Under the pieces are notes generated by a model that was given only the letters and a program-made list of their open reading frames with translations, was not told the origin of the DNA and did not search any database. Source: an uncultured Sphingomonas sp. (GTDB lineage Bacteria > Pseudomonadota > Alphaproteobacteria > Sphingomonadales > Sphingomonadaceae). Taken from it: DNA of 64,000 nucleotides. Both the position numbers and the translations under genes were made by a program. The stretch is from the NCBI GenBank assembly GCA_913776255.1, contig CAJYLV010000027.1:1-64000 (forward strand), in the 5' to 3' direction. The first letter of the stretch is position 1; each line of letters opens with the position of its first letter. Positions 43,126-50,783 of the stretch are shown one piece after another.

Positions 43126-43790
43126 CCCATAGGCCGGAGACTGGCGTGGCGGCACAAATACTTGCGCTACCGCCGGTCTCTCCGGGACGCGCGATCTGGA
43201 TCGAGCGCCATCGAACCGTATTGCTGGTCGCGCAGCTGATCGGCCCGCACGCCGATGGGCCATGCCGAATTCGCCGGGTGTCGCGCTACGGCATGATGCT
43301 GGAGTGCGCGATGCCGCTGAGTGCCAGCGACTGGCTGCGCATCGACTTTCGCAACGGTCAATCGGTATCGGGGCGGCTTCGCTGGCGCGCGCGGCAGCGG
43401 GTCGGCATCACGCTGAGCTACCCGCTCGACGACGTCACGCAATGGCTCGCCGCCGCGACCCGCGAGGCTGGCGACGGCGACGGCGACGGCCTTCGTCCAC
43501 GCGCACCGCGCTTCGCATGCTCATGCCCCGCCGACCTGTTCGTCTACGACCGACGCTTCGACGTCGTGGTCCGCAACCTGTCGCAGGGCGGCGCGGGGCT
43601 CGTCGCGGCGATCACCTTGCCGGTCGGCACTGCAATACGGCTGGCGCTGCCGGGATTGGCCGCATCGCTCCCTGCGCGGATTCGCTGGAGTCGCGACGGA
43701 GAGCTGGGAGTCGCGTTCGACACGCTGCTCGGCTTCGACACGCTCGCCGCCTGGCTCGACGATCCCGCCTTGCGCTACGCACGGGCGTAA
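43122..43790 (+). CDS. Double PilZ-like domain protein
   Basis: A 222-residue soluble protein with two similar halves. Half 2 (about 120-215) has RAPRFACSCPADLFVYD, then VVRNLSQGGAGLVAAI, matching the PilZ (D/N)-x-S-x-x-G motif, and ARIRWSRDGELGVAF. Half 1 (about 25-110) has RIRRVSRYGMMLECAM and GRLRWRARQRVGITLSY in the same order. The RxxxR part of the c-di-GMP motif is degenerate (RPRAPR), so binding is uncertain. Coupled by ATGA to the FliL-like gene and downstream of motB, it may be a c-di-GMP-responsive motor regulator of the YcgR kind. Confidence 0.75.
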   Translation: MTHRPETGVAAQILALPPVSPGRAIWIERHRTVLLVAQLIGPHADGPCRIRRVSRYGMMLECAMPLSASDWLRIDFRNGQSVSGRLRWRARQRVGITLSYPLDDVTQWLAAATREAGDGDGDGLRPRAPRFACSCPADLFVYDRRFDVVVRNLSQGGAGLVAAITLPVGTAIRLALPGLAASLPARIRWSRDGELGVAFDTLLGFDTLAAWLDDPALRYARA

Positions 43791-44197
43791 GCACCGAACG
43801 CGACAGGCTTTAGCGGGCGCTTAGCCGTGTCGTCGTGCGCCCCTCCCCCTCATCCGACGGAAGCCGTGCGCGACTCCGGAATGCCGCGCAGTGACAATCA
43901 AGTGCAGTCTGAACTGATCGAGATCATAATAAAAACGACCCATTCTCTACTTTCAATGCAACCCGTTGATTCCCTTCGAGAACAATACAGATCTACATCG
44001 ATTTGACTATCCGACCTTTCTTCCAAACCATATCTCCTTCCCAAAGGAAGCATCAGGAATAGAAGAGTTTTACGTTGCGATTTGCTACCCGTCAATTTCG
44101 TACAACAACGGTTGGTAGAAGCAAGATTAAGGTTTCGGCAAGAGATGTCGGCGACATCCATTCCACACATTCAAGATGGCGGGATGGGAAAAGGATC
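43791..44197 (+). promoter_or_regulatory. 407-base AT-richer leader before chemosensory operon
   Basis: No convincing gene. From about 43890 the base composition drops sharply in GC compared with both sides, with runs such as cataataaaaacg. A possible promoter is TTGACT (44003-44008) with a weak AACCAT 17 bases later. The long distance to the receptor start at 44198 leaves room for a regulated leader. I see no known riboswitch motif. Confidence 0.45.
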
Positions 44198-46123
44198 ATG
44201 GCACTTGCTAAGCGGACGACGGTCGGCAAAGCACAAAGCGAACAAGCCGCAGAGATCGCGACGACGTCGCGGGCGGTTCGCGTGACGGCGGAAGCGGAGA
44301 AGCGCAAGGCGCGCACGTTCGCGCGGCAGCAGAAGGCGGCCGAGCGCATCGCCTCCGCCACCACGCAATTGTCGAGCGGGATCGCTGAGGCGTCCTCGGC
44401 GGCGGAAGAACTTCGCAAGGCGTCGGAACAGATCAGCGTCGGCGCCGAGCAGGCCTCCAGTGCTGCACAGCAGACGATGAAGTCGATCACCCAGACCGAC
44501 AAGCTCTTGCGCGATGCGCGCGAACGTGCCGACGGCTCGCTGAAGCTGACGCAGGCATTGTCCGACCTGCTCGGCAACACCGCCACCGACGTCGCAAACT
44601 CGATCAACGCGATCTCGCGCGCGTCGGAGCGGCAGGAAAGCTCGGTCAAGATGGTCGAGGAACTCGACCGGCAGGCCGCCGGGATCGGCGAGGTCGTCAA
44701 GGCGGTCGCGCGGATCGCCGACCAGACCAACCTGCTTGCGCTCAACGCCGCGATCGAGGCGGCGCGCGCCGGCCAGCACGGCAAGGGCTTCGCGGTCGTC
44801 GCCGACGAGGTCCGCACGCTGGCGGAAACCAGCGAGAAGTCGGCGCGCGACATTCAGGAACTGATCGTGCAGGTCCAGCAGGATGTGAAGGAAGTCGCGC
44901 AGGGCATCGACCAGTCGGCGACCACCGCGCGCACCGAGGTCGAGAAGGGCATGGTCGTGACCACCCAGCTCGAACAGGTCCGCGTTGACATGCTCGAGAT
45001 CATGAAGGGCTGCGAGGAGATCGCGCTCGGCGCCGAAACCGCCGCGGTCGCCGCCAACGAGGCGCTGAAGGGCGCCGAGGTCATTGCCACCGCCGCCGAG
45101 GAACAGGGCGCCGCCTGTCAGGAGTCGAACACGACGATCGAGCAGCAAGCCGCCGCGCTCCAGCAATGCGAGCAGGCCGCGCAGGAATTGTCCGAACTGG
45201 CCGAGGAGCTGAAGAACAGCACCAACATCGGTAAGAGCGCGGAAGAGGTCGCGTCGGCGGCCGAGGAATTGTCGAGCGCGGTCGAGGAGATCAACCGCGC
45301 CTCGACGCAAATCTCCACTGCGCTGGAGCAGATCAACCGCGGCGCGCAACAGGCCTCGGCCGCGACGCAGCAATCCGCCGCCGCGGTCGGCCAAATCGAG
45401 GGCAACGCACAGACCGCGGCGCGGCTCGCCAATGTCGCGGTCGAGAAGGGCAACGCGATCGCCGCGCTGCTGGCCGAGAACAAGGGGCTGGTCGAGGCGC
45501 TGATGACCGGCGTCGCGCAGTCGGTCGACGCCGGTCGCGCCAGCCGCGACCAGATCGCCGCGCTCGAACAGGTCAGCCGGCGCATCGACAAGATCGTCGA
45601 CGCGATCACCACCGTCTCGATCCAGACCAACATGCTGGCGGTCAGCGGCTCGGTCGAGGCGGCGCGCGCCGGCGAATTCGGCAAGGGCTTCGCCGTCGTA
45701 TCGACCGACATCCGCAACCTCGCGCGGGATTCCGCGGAGAATGCCGATCGCATCAAGGACACGGTCAAGGAGATCCAGGACACGATCGCGCGGGTCCGCG
45801 GCGACCTGCAGGAAATCGCCGACGCCGCCTCGAGCGAGGTCGAGAAGAACCGCGCGATCGCCGCGGGGCTCGACCAGATCGCGAAGGATGTCGGCGAGGT
45901 GGTTGGCGGCAACGGCGTGATCGCCGGCGCGGCCGAGGACATCGCGCGCCTGCTTCAGGAAACGCAGGTCGCGATCGAGCAGATCTCCTCGGCGGCGCAG
46001 CAGGCCACGCATTCGTCGAACGAGGCAAGCGGCGCGGCACGCGAACAGGCGCAGGGGGCCGAGCAACTGGCGGCCGCGATCGAGGAAATCGCGTCGCTGG
46101 CCGACGAATTGCAGGCCGCCTGA
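44198..46123 (+). CDS. Soluble methyl-accepting chemotaxis protein with two signalling tips
   Basis: A 641-residue cytoplasmic receptor with no membrane helix or recognisable sensor domain; nearly all of it is heptad coiled coil. It contains two complete receptor tips exactly 300 residues apart: [20 protein letters not shown] (173-192) with [17 protein letters not shown], and [20 protein letters not shown] (473-492) with [17 protein letters not shown]. Ordinary receptors have one. The second tip is more divergent (SGSVEAAR). The stretch between (about 260-450) is Ala/Glu/Gln-rich with several possible methylation segments such as [14 protein letters not shown] and [14 protein letters not shown]. 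The start has an AAGGA close to the ATG. First gene of the CheW3-CheB-HEAT-CheR-CheY-CheA operon. Confidence 0.92.
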   Translation: MALAKRTTVGKAQSEQAAEIATTSRAVRVTAEAEKRKARTFARQQKAAERIASATTQLSSGIAEASSAAEELRKASEQISVGAEQASSAAQQTMKSITQTDKLLRDARERADGSLKLTQALSDLLGNTATDVANSINAISRASERQESSVKMVEELDRQAAGIGEVVKAVARIADQTNLLALNAAIEAARAGQHGKGFAVVADEVRTLAETSEKSARDIQELIVQVQQDVKEVAQGIDQSATTARTEVEKGMVVTTQLEQVRVDMLEIMKGCEEIALGAETAAVAANEALKGAEVIATAAEEQGAACQESNTTIEQQAAALQQCEQAAQELSELAEELKNSTNIGKSAEEVASAAEELSSAVEEINRASTQISTALEQINRGAQQASAATQQSAAAVGQIEGNAQTAARLANVAVEKGNAIAALLAENKGLVEALMTGVAQSVDAGRASRDQIAALEQVSRRIDKIVDAITTVSIQTNMLAVSGSVEAARAGEFGKGFAVVSTDIRNLARDSAENADRIKDTVKEIQDTIARVRGDLQEIADAASSEVEKNRAIAAGLDQIAKDVGEVVGGNGVIAGAAEDIARLLQETQVAIEQISSAAQQATHSSNEASGAAREQAQGAEQLAAAIEEIASLADELQAA

Positions 46124-46155
46124 TCCCTTTTCCTCCAGCGCCGAGGAGTGTGCGC

Positions 46156-47748
46156 ATGGCCAAGATCAAACTTTCCGTCGAGGCGGCCGATCCACCGGCC
46201 ACCGCCCGGACCCCCGAGGAACGCGAACAGGACGCCAGCCGGCAGTTCGTGATCTTCCACAGCGCCGGCGAGATGTTCGCGGTGCCACTCGCCGAAGTGA
46301 AGGAGATCATCCGCGTCCCCGATGTCGTGCGGATGCCGCTCAGTCCCCCGGCGCTGCTGGGGCTGGCCAACCTGCGCGGGACGGTGTTGCCCGTGCTCGA
46401 CCTGCGGCGGCTGTTCAACCTGCCCGAGGTCGCGGTCGACGATGCCAGCCGCGTCGTCGTGCTCGATCAGGGCCAGCCGGTCGGCCTGATGGTCGACCGG
46501 ATGGCCAATGTCGTCACGGTCGACGCCGACCGCGTCGAGCCGGTCGACCGCGTCCGGGCGACGATCGACACCGACCTGCTGACCGGGATGATCAAGGACG
46601 CCGATGGCAGCACGATCGTGATGATCATCGACGTCGCGCGCACGATCGGCCGCAATTTCGAGGTCGCCGCCGGTCGCGGCACGGCCGGTCGGAGCGACGT
46701 CCCCCCGCCATCGGCGGCGGACGACGGCACGGGACAGCCGGAGGTCGCGGACGAGGAACAGCTCGTCAGCTTCATGGTCGACGGGCAGGAATATGCCTTT
46801 CCGATCGGCGACGTGCAGGAGATCGTCCAGCTACCCGGCGCGATCACGCCGGTCCCCAACGCGCCCGCGCATGTGCTGGGGGTCACCACGCTGCGCAGCC
46901 GCATCCTGCCGCTGGTCTCGCTGCGCGCGCTGTTCGGGATGCACGACCAGGCGCTGTCCGACGCCAACAAGGTCGTCGTGGTGTCGGTCGCCGACGGCGA
47001 GCGCGAGCGCGTGTCGGTCGGCGTGGTCATGGACATGGTGAAGGCGGTGCTGCGCGTGAACCGCGCGCTGGTCGAGCCGGTGCCGGCGACGCTCGGCCAG
47101 TCGGGCGGGCACGGCGACATACGCTCCATCTGCCGGCTGGACGAAGGACGGCGGCTGGTCTCGGTGCTGGGCGCAGACGGGATGTTCGATCTCGACGTGC
47201 TGCGCGGCCTCCGCGGCGACGATGCGACCGACGCGACCACGACACAGGAGGACGGCTTCATGGCAATCGATCTGGCGGACGACGCGCAATTCGTCGTGTT
47301 CCGGCTGATGGACGAGGAATATGGCGTGCCGGTCGAGGCGGTGCGCGAGATCGTGCGCGTGCCCGACCAGCTCACCCGCGTTCCGCGCGCGCCCGCGTTC
47401 GTTGAGGGCGTCATCAACCTGCGCGGCACCGTGCTGCCGGTCATCGACCAGCGGCGGCGGTTCGGGCTCGCTGAAGTCGAGCGCTCCGATCGGCAGCGGA
47501 TCATGGTGTTCACGATCGACGGCCGCGACACCGGCTTCATCGTCGACAGCGTGTCGGAGGTACGCCGCATCGCCACCGCAGTCATCTCCCCCGCCCCGGA
47601 GCTGTCTGGCGAGCGCGGCCGCGTGGTGCAGGGCGTGGCGAACCTGCACGACCAGCGCCGCATGATCCTGCTGCTCGACATGACCTGCCTGGTCGAACCC
47701 GAGGAAGACGAGGCGCTGTCGCACTTCGAAGAGCGATTGGCGGCCTGA
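46156..47748 (+). CDS. Triple CheW-domain adaptor protein
   Basis: A 530-residue protein of three tandem CheW domains at about 28-168, 201-347 and 375-515, joined by Asp/Pro-rich linkers. Domains 1 and 3 carry the full CheW signature (GLANLRGTVLPVLDLRR and GVINLRGTVLPVIDQRR). Domain 2 has TTLRSRILPLVSLR, keeping the Arg but losing Asn and Gly of NLRG, so its receptor contact may differ. CheW links receptors to CheA and is normally single-domain (~160 residues). ATG 46156 with GAGGAG upstream is preferred over GTG 46150. It follows the two-tip receptor directly. Confidence 0.93.
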   Translation: MAKIKLSVEAADPPATARTPEEREQDASRQFVIFHSAGEMFAVPLAEVKEIIRVPDVVRMPLSPPALLGLANLRGTVLPVLDLRRLFNLPEVAVDDASRVVVLDQGQPVGLMVDRMANVVTVDADRVEPVDRVRATIDTDLLTGMIKDADGSTIVMIIDVARTIGRNFEVAAGRGTAGRSDVPPPSAADDGTGQPEVADEEQLVSFMVDGQEYAFPIGDVQEIVQLPGAITPVPNAPAHVLGVTTLRSRILPLVSLRALFGMHDQALSDANKVVVVSVADGERERVSVGVVMDMVKAVLRVNRALVEPVPATLGQSGGHGDIRSICRLDEGRRLVSVLGADGMFDLDVLRGLRGDDATDATTTQEDGFMAIDLADDAQFVVFRLMDEEYGVPVEAVREIVRVPDQLTRVPRAPAFVEGVINLRGTVLPVIDQRRRFGLAEVERSDRQRIMVFTIDGRDTGFIVDSVSEVRRIATAVISPAPELSGERGRVVQGVANLHDQRRMILLLDMTCLVEPEEDEALSHFEERLAA

Positions 47749-47761
47749 AGGAACGACGAGA

Positions 47762-48886
47762 ATGTCCGCGGTACGTGTATTGGTGGTCGACGATTCCGCG
47801 CTGATGCGCCGGCATCTCGTCCAGCTTCTTGAGAACGAGAAGGGACTGGAGGTCCAGTCGGCACGCAACGGCGAGGAGGCGCTGACGCTGGTCGAGAGCT
47901 TCGACCCGCACGTCGTCACCCTCGACGTCAACATGCCGCAGATGGACGGAATTACCTGTCTGGCGCGGATCATGGTCGGCAGCCCCCGGCCGGTCATCAT
48001 GGTGTCCTCGATCACCGAGGCGGGGGCGGAGGCGACGTTGCAGGCGCTCAGCCTCGGCGCTTTGGACTATGTGCAAAAGCCGGGCGGGACGATCTCGCTG
48101 TCGCTCGAACAGGTGGCGGAGGAGCTGATCCGGAAGATTTGCGTCGCCGCCAAATCGGGGCGGCGCGGTGCGGGACGCGCCCTGCCCGTTCCCGCGCCGG
48201 CGGCCCGTCTGCGCGCAGTCCCGCCGACGCCGCCCCCGCCGGCCGTCAAGGGCCCGCCGCGCGCGGCGGCGGGAGCGCCGGCAAGCGATCCGCCCGGGCT
48301 GGTGCTCGTCGGCGTATCGACCGGTGGACCGCTGACGCTGGAGCAGATCCTTCCAGCGCTGCCCGCCGATTTGCCGTGGCCGGTGCTGGTCGCGCAGCAC
48401 ATGCCGCGCAGCTTCACCGGCGTCTTCGCACGGCGGCTCGACAAATTGTGCGCGCTCACCGTGTCGGAGGTCGGCACCCAGACCCAGCTGGTGCCGGGCA
48501 ACATCTATATCGCGCGCGGCGACGCCGACATGCTGGTCGTGCGCCGCGCCGGGCGGCTGTGTCTCGCGACGGTGCCTGCCAGCGAGGCGCATGCCTGGCA
48601 CCCGAGCGTGACGCGGCTGGTCGAGAGCGCCGCCGAACATGTCGCGGCCGAGCGGCTGGTGTGCGTCCAGCTGACCGGCATGGGTGACGACGGCGCGGCG
48701 GCGATGGCGGCGCTCAGGCGGCAGGGCGCACGCACGATCGCGCAGGATGAGGACAGCTGCGCGGTGTTCGGAATGCCGCACGAGCTGATCCGCTGCGGCG
48801 GCGCGACCGCCGTTCTGCCGGCCGACGCCATCCCCGGTCAGATCGCCCGCTGGCTCGCCCCGGCATCGCTCCGGCGCGCCGGCTGA
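47762..48886 (+). CDS. cheB: Chemotaxis protein-glutamate methylesterase CheB
   Basis: A 374-residue two-domain protein. Receiver domain 1-125 with phosphoacceptor D55 (VVTLDVNMPQMDG) and K107-type VQKPGG; a Pro/Ala linker to about 178; then the methylesterase domain with the catalytic triad S186 (GVSTGGP), H213 (AQHMP) and D310 (TGMGDDGAAAM). It removes methyl groups from receptor glutamates to adapt signalling. It sits 13 bases behind the triple CheW gene with its own GAAGGAA. Confidence 0.95.
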   Translation: MSAVRVLVVDDSALMRRHLVQLLENEKGLEVQSARNGEEALTLVESFDPHVVTLDVNMPQMDGITCLARIMVGSPRPVIMVSSITEAGAEATLQALSLGALDYVQKPGGTISLSLEQVAEELIRKICVAAKSGRRGAGRALPVPAPAARLRAVPPTPPPPAVKGPPRAAAGAPASDPPGLVLVGVSTGGPLTLEQILPALPADLPWPVLVAQHMPRSFTGVFARRLDKLCALTVSEVGTQTQLVPGNIYIARGDADMLVVRRAGRLCLATVPASEAHAWHPSVTRLVESAAEHVAAERLVCVQLTGMGDDGAAAMAALRRQGARTIAQDEDSCAVFGMPHELIRCGGATAVLPADAIPGQIARWLAPASLRRAG

Positions 48887-48902
48887 CACGAAAGGAACGC
48901 CC

Positions 48903-49523
48903 ATGCCGCTCATCAAGGCCCGCTCCCAGGCCGGCGACGCCGCGCCGCTCGCCCCCGCCGCCAACGCACCGGCGCAAAGCGACGCGCTGCTCGCCGCGCC
49001 GACCGCGGGCGAACGCCGCGCCGCGGTCCACGCGCTGGAAGGCAGCGTCGACGGTCAGGCCGCGCTCTGCCGCCGGCTGGCGGTCGAAACCTCGGCCAGT
49101 GTGCGCGAGGCGATCCTCGCGGCGCTGATCCGCCACCGCTCGCCGGCGATCGCCGCCGCGCTGCTGCCGTTGCTGCGTACCGAGGAGGCGCCGCTGCGCA
49201 ACGCCGCGATCGAGGCGCTCGCGGAGATGCCCGACGAGGTCGCGCCGCACGTCGAGGCGCTGCTCGTCGATCCGGACAGCGACGTGCGGATCTTCGCGGG
49301 CAACATGCTCGGCGTCCTTCCGCACCCGCGTGCCGCCGAATGGCTGCTCACCGCGCTCGCCGACGCGCATGTCAACGTCTGCGCCGCCGCGATCGACGGG
49401 CTGGCGGAGATCGGCGACCCCGCCACCGCCGACGCGCTCGCGGCGGTGCCGGCGCGCTTTCCGGGCAACAGCTTCATCGCCTTCGCGGTGCGGGTGGCAC
49501 TGGGCAGGATCCGCGGATGCTGA
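48903..49523 (+). CDS. HEAT-repeat protein in chemotaxis operon
   Basis: A 206-residue alpha-solenoid. After an Ala/Pro-rich start, residues about 35-200 form four to five HEAT-like repeats, e.g. SASVREAILAALIRHR, EAPLRNAAIEALAEMP, DSDVRIFAGNMLGVLP and HVNVCAAAIDGLAEIG, each with the usual V-R/A-x-A-A-x-x-x-L pattern. No enzyme motif. HEAT proteins are scaffolds, so it may hold CheB, CheR or the array together. Its end overlaps the cheR start by 7 bases, so the two are co-translated. Confidence 0.82.
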   Translation: MPLIKARSQAGDAAPLAPAANAPAQSDALLAAPTAGERRAAVHALEGSVDGQAALCRRLAVETSASVREAILAALIRHRSPAIAAALLPLLRTEEAPLRNAAIEALAEMPDEVAPHVEALLVDPDSDVRIFAGNMLGVLPHPRAAEWLLTALADAHVNVCAAAIDGLAEIGDPATADALAAVPARFPGNSFIAFAVRVALGRIRGC

Positions 49524-50392
49524 CCGCCGCTCCGCCTTCGCGCGATCCCGTCGCCGCTGCGGCGATCCCGCCCGAGGATTACGCCCGCTTCTGCGACTTC
49601 TTCTATCGCAAGACCGGCATCCTGTTCGGCGCGAACAAGAGCTATTTCGTCGAGCGGCGCTTGCAGGAGCGGATCGCCGCCACCGGCAGCGCCAGCTTCC
49701 GCGACTATTTCACGATGGTCCGTTTTCAGGCGTCGGGCGAGGAGATGCAGCATCTCGTCAACGCGATGACGGTCAACGAGACCTATTTCTACCGCGAGGA
49801 CTATCAGTTCGACGCATTGGTGCGCCACCTGCTCCCGGAGATCGCGCGCAACCGCGCGCCCAGCGACCCGATCCGGCTCTGGTCGATGCCGTGCTCGACC
49901 GGCGAGGAACCCTATTCGATCGCGATGCAGATCCTCGAGAACTGGCCGCAGGCGGACGAATATTCGGTCGAGATCCTCGCGTCGGACATCGACAGCCGCG
50001 TGATCGCCGAGGCGAGGCAGGGCTTGTACAGCGCCCGCGCGCTGCACCGGCTGACCCCCGCGCTCAAGAACCGCTATTTCACCGCGGTCGGCGACAATTT
50101 CCGCATCTGTCAGGAGCTACGCGGCTCGATCGACTTCTCGGTGGTCAACATCACCGAGCCGCTGGCGATGCGCCGCTTCCGCAAGCTCGACGTGATCTTC
50201 TGCCGCAACATGCTGATCTACTTCGACGACAATTCCCGGCGGCTGGCGGTCGAGGCGCTCTACGAAAGCCTTCGTCCCGGCGGCTACATCTGCCTCGGCC
50301 ATTCCGAGAGCATGAGCCGCATCTCCTCGATGTTCCGGCCCCGCAAGTTCGGCGCCACCATTCTCTATCAAAGGCCCGTGGACCATGACTAA
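49517..50392 (+). CDS. cheR: Chemotaxis protein methyltransferase CheR
   Basis: A 291-residue SAM-dependent glutamate O-methyltransferase. An N-terminal helical domain (FCDFFYRKTGILFGANKSYF, residues about 26-45) precedes the Rossmann domain with NAMTVNETYFYREDYQF, WSMPCSTGEEPYSIAM, LASDIDSRVIAEARQGLY and DVIFCRNMLIYFD. It has no C-terminal pentapeptide-binding beta subdomain insert that I can see. The overlap with the HEAT gene and with cheY (8 bases) marks a tight operon. Confidence 0.95.
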   Translation: MLTAAPPSRDPVAAAAIPPEDYARFCDFFYRKTGILFGANKSYFVERRLQERIAATGSASFRDYFTMVRFQASGEEMQHLVNAMTVNETYFYREDYQFDALVRHLLPEIARNRAPSDPIRLWSMPCSTGEEPYSIAMQILENWPQADEYSVEILASDIDSRVIAEARQGLYSARALHRLTPALKNRYFTAVGDNFRICQELRGSIDFSVVNITEPLAMRRFRKLDVIFCRNMLIYFDDNSRRLAVEALYESLRPGGYICLGHSESMSRISSMFRPRKFGATILYQRPVDHD

Positions 50393-50783
50393 GCCCGATG
50401 CGAACGGCAAGCGCGTCCTCGTGGTCGACGATGGCATGACCACGCGCCTCTATTATCGCGACGTGCTGGAAACCGCCGGCTTCGGCGTCGAGGAGGCGGT
50501 CAACGGCGTGGAGGGGCTGGAGCGCGCGCTGCTGGGCGCGTTCGACCTGCTGATCGTCGACGTCAACATGCCCAAAATGGACGGCTATGAGATGATCGCG
50601 CAGGTGCGCGTCGACCCCGCGCTGCACGACATTCCGATCATCACGATCAGCACCGAGGCCGGCAAGCGCGACGCCGATCGCGCCTATGCCGCGGGCGCCA
50701 ACCTCTACATGGTCAAGCCCGCCGATCCGGTGCAGCTGACCGAGACCGCGCAGATGCTGACCGGTGTGGAAACGGCACGATGA
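50385..50783 (+). CDS. cheY: CheY-type response regulator
   Basis: A 132-residue single receiver. VLVVDDGMTTRLYY gives the acidic pocket, LLIVDVNMPKMDG the phosphoacceptor Asp, IITISTEAGKRDAD the Ser/Thr and LYMVKPADP the Lys. It overlaps both cheR and cheA (ATGA), so it is the receiver most directly paired with this CheA. Confidence 0.93.
   Translation: MTKPDANGKRVLVVDDGMTTRLYYRDVLETAGFGVEEAVNGVEGLERALLGAFDLLIVDVNMPKMDGYEMIAQVRVDPALHDIPIITISTEAGKRDADRAYAAGANLYMVKPADPVQLTETAQMLTGVETAR

Noticed and set aside
43898..44170. Small open frame on the minus strand inside the AT-richer leader
   Set aside because: No ribosome site, no recognisable pattern, and composition typical of non-coding sequence.
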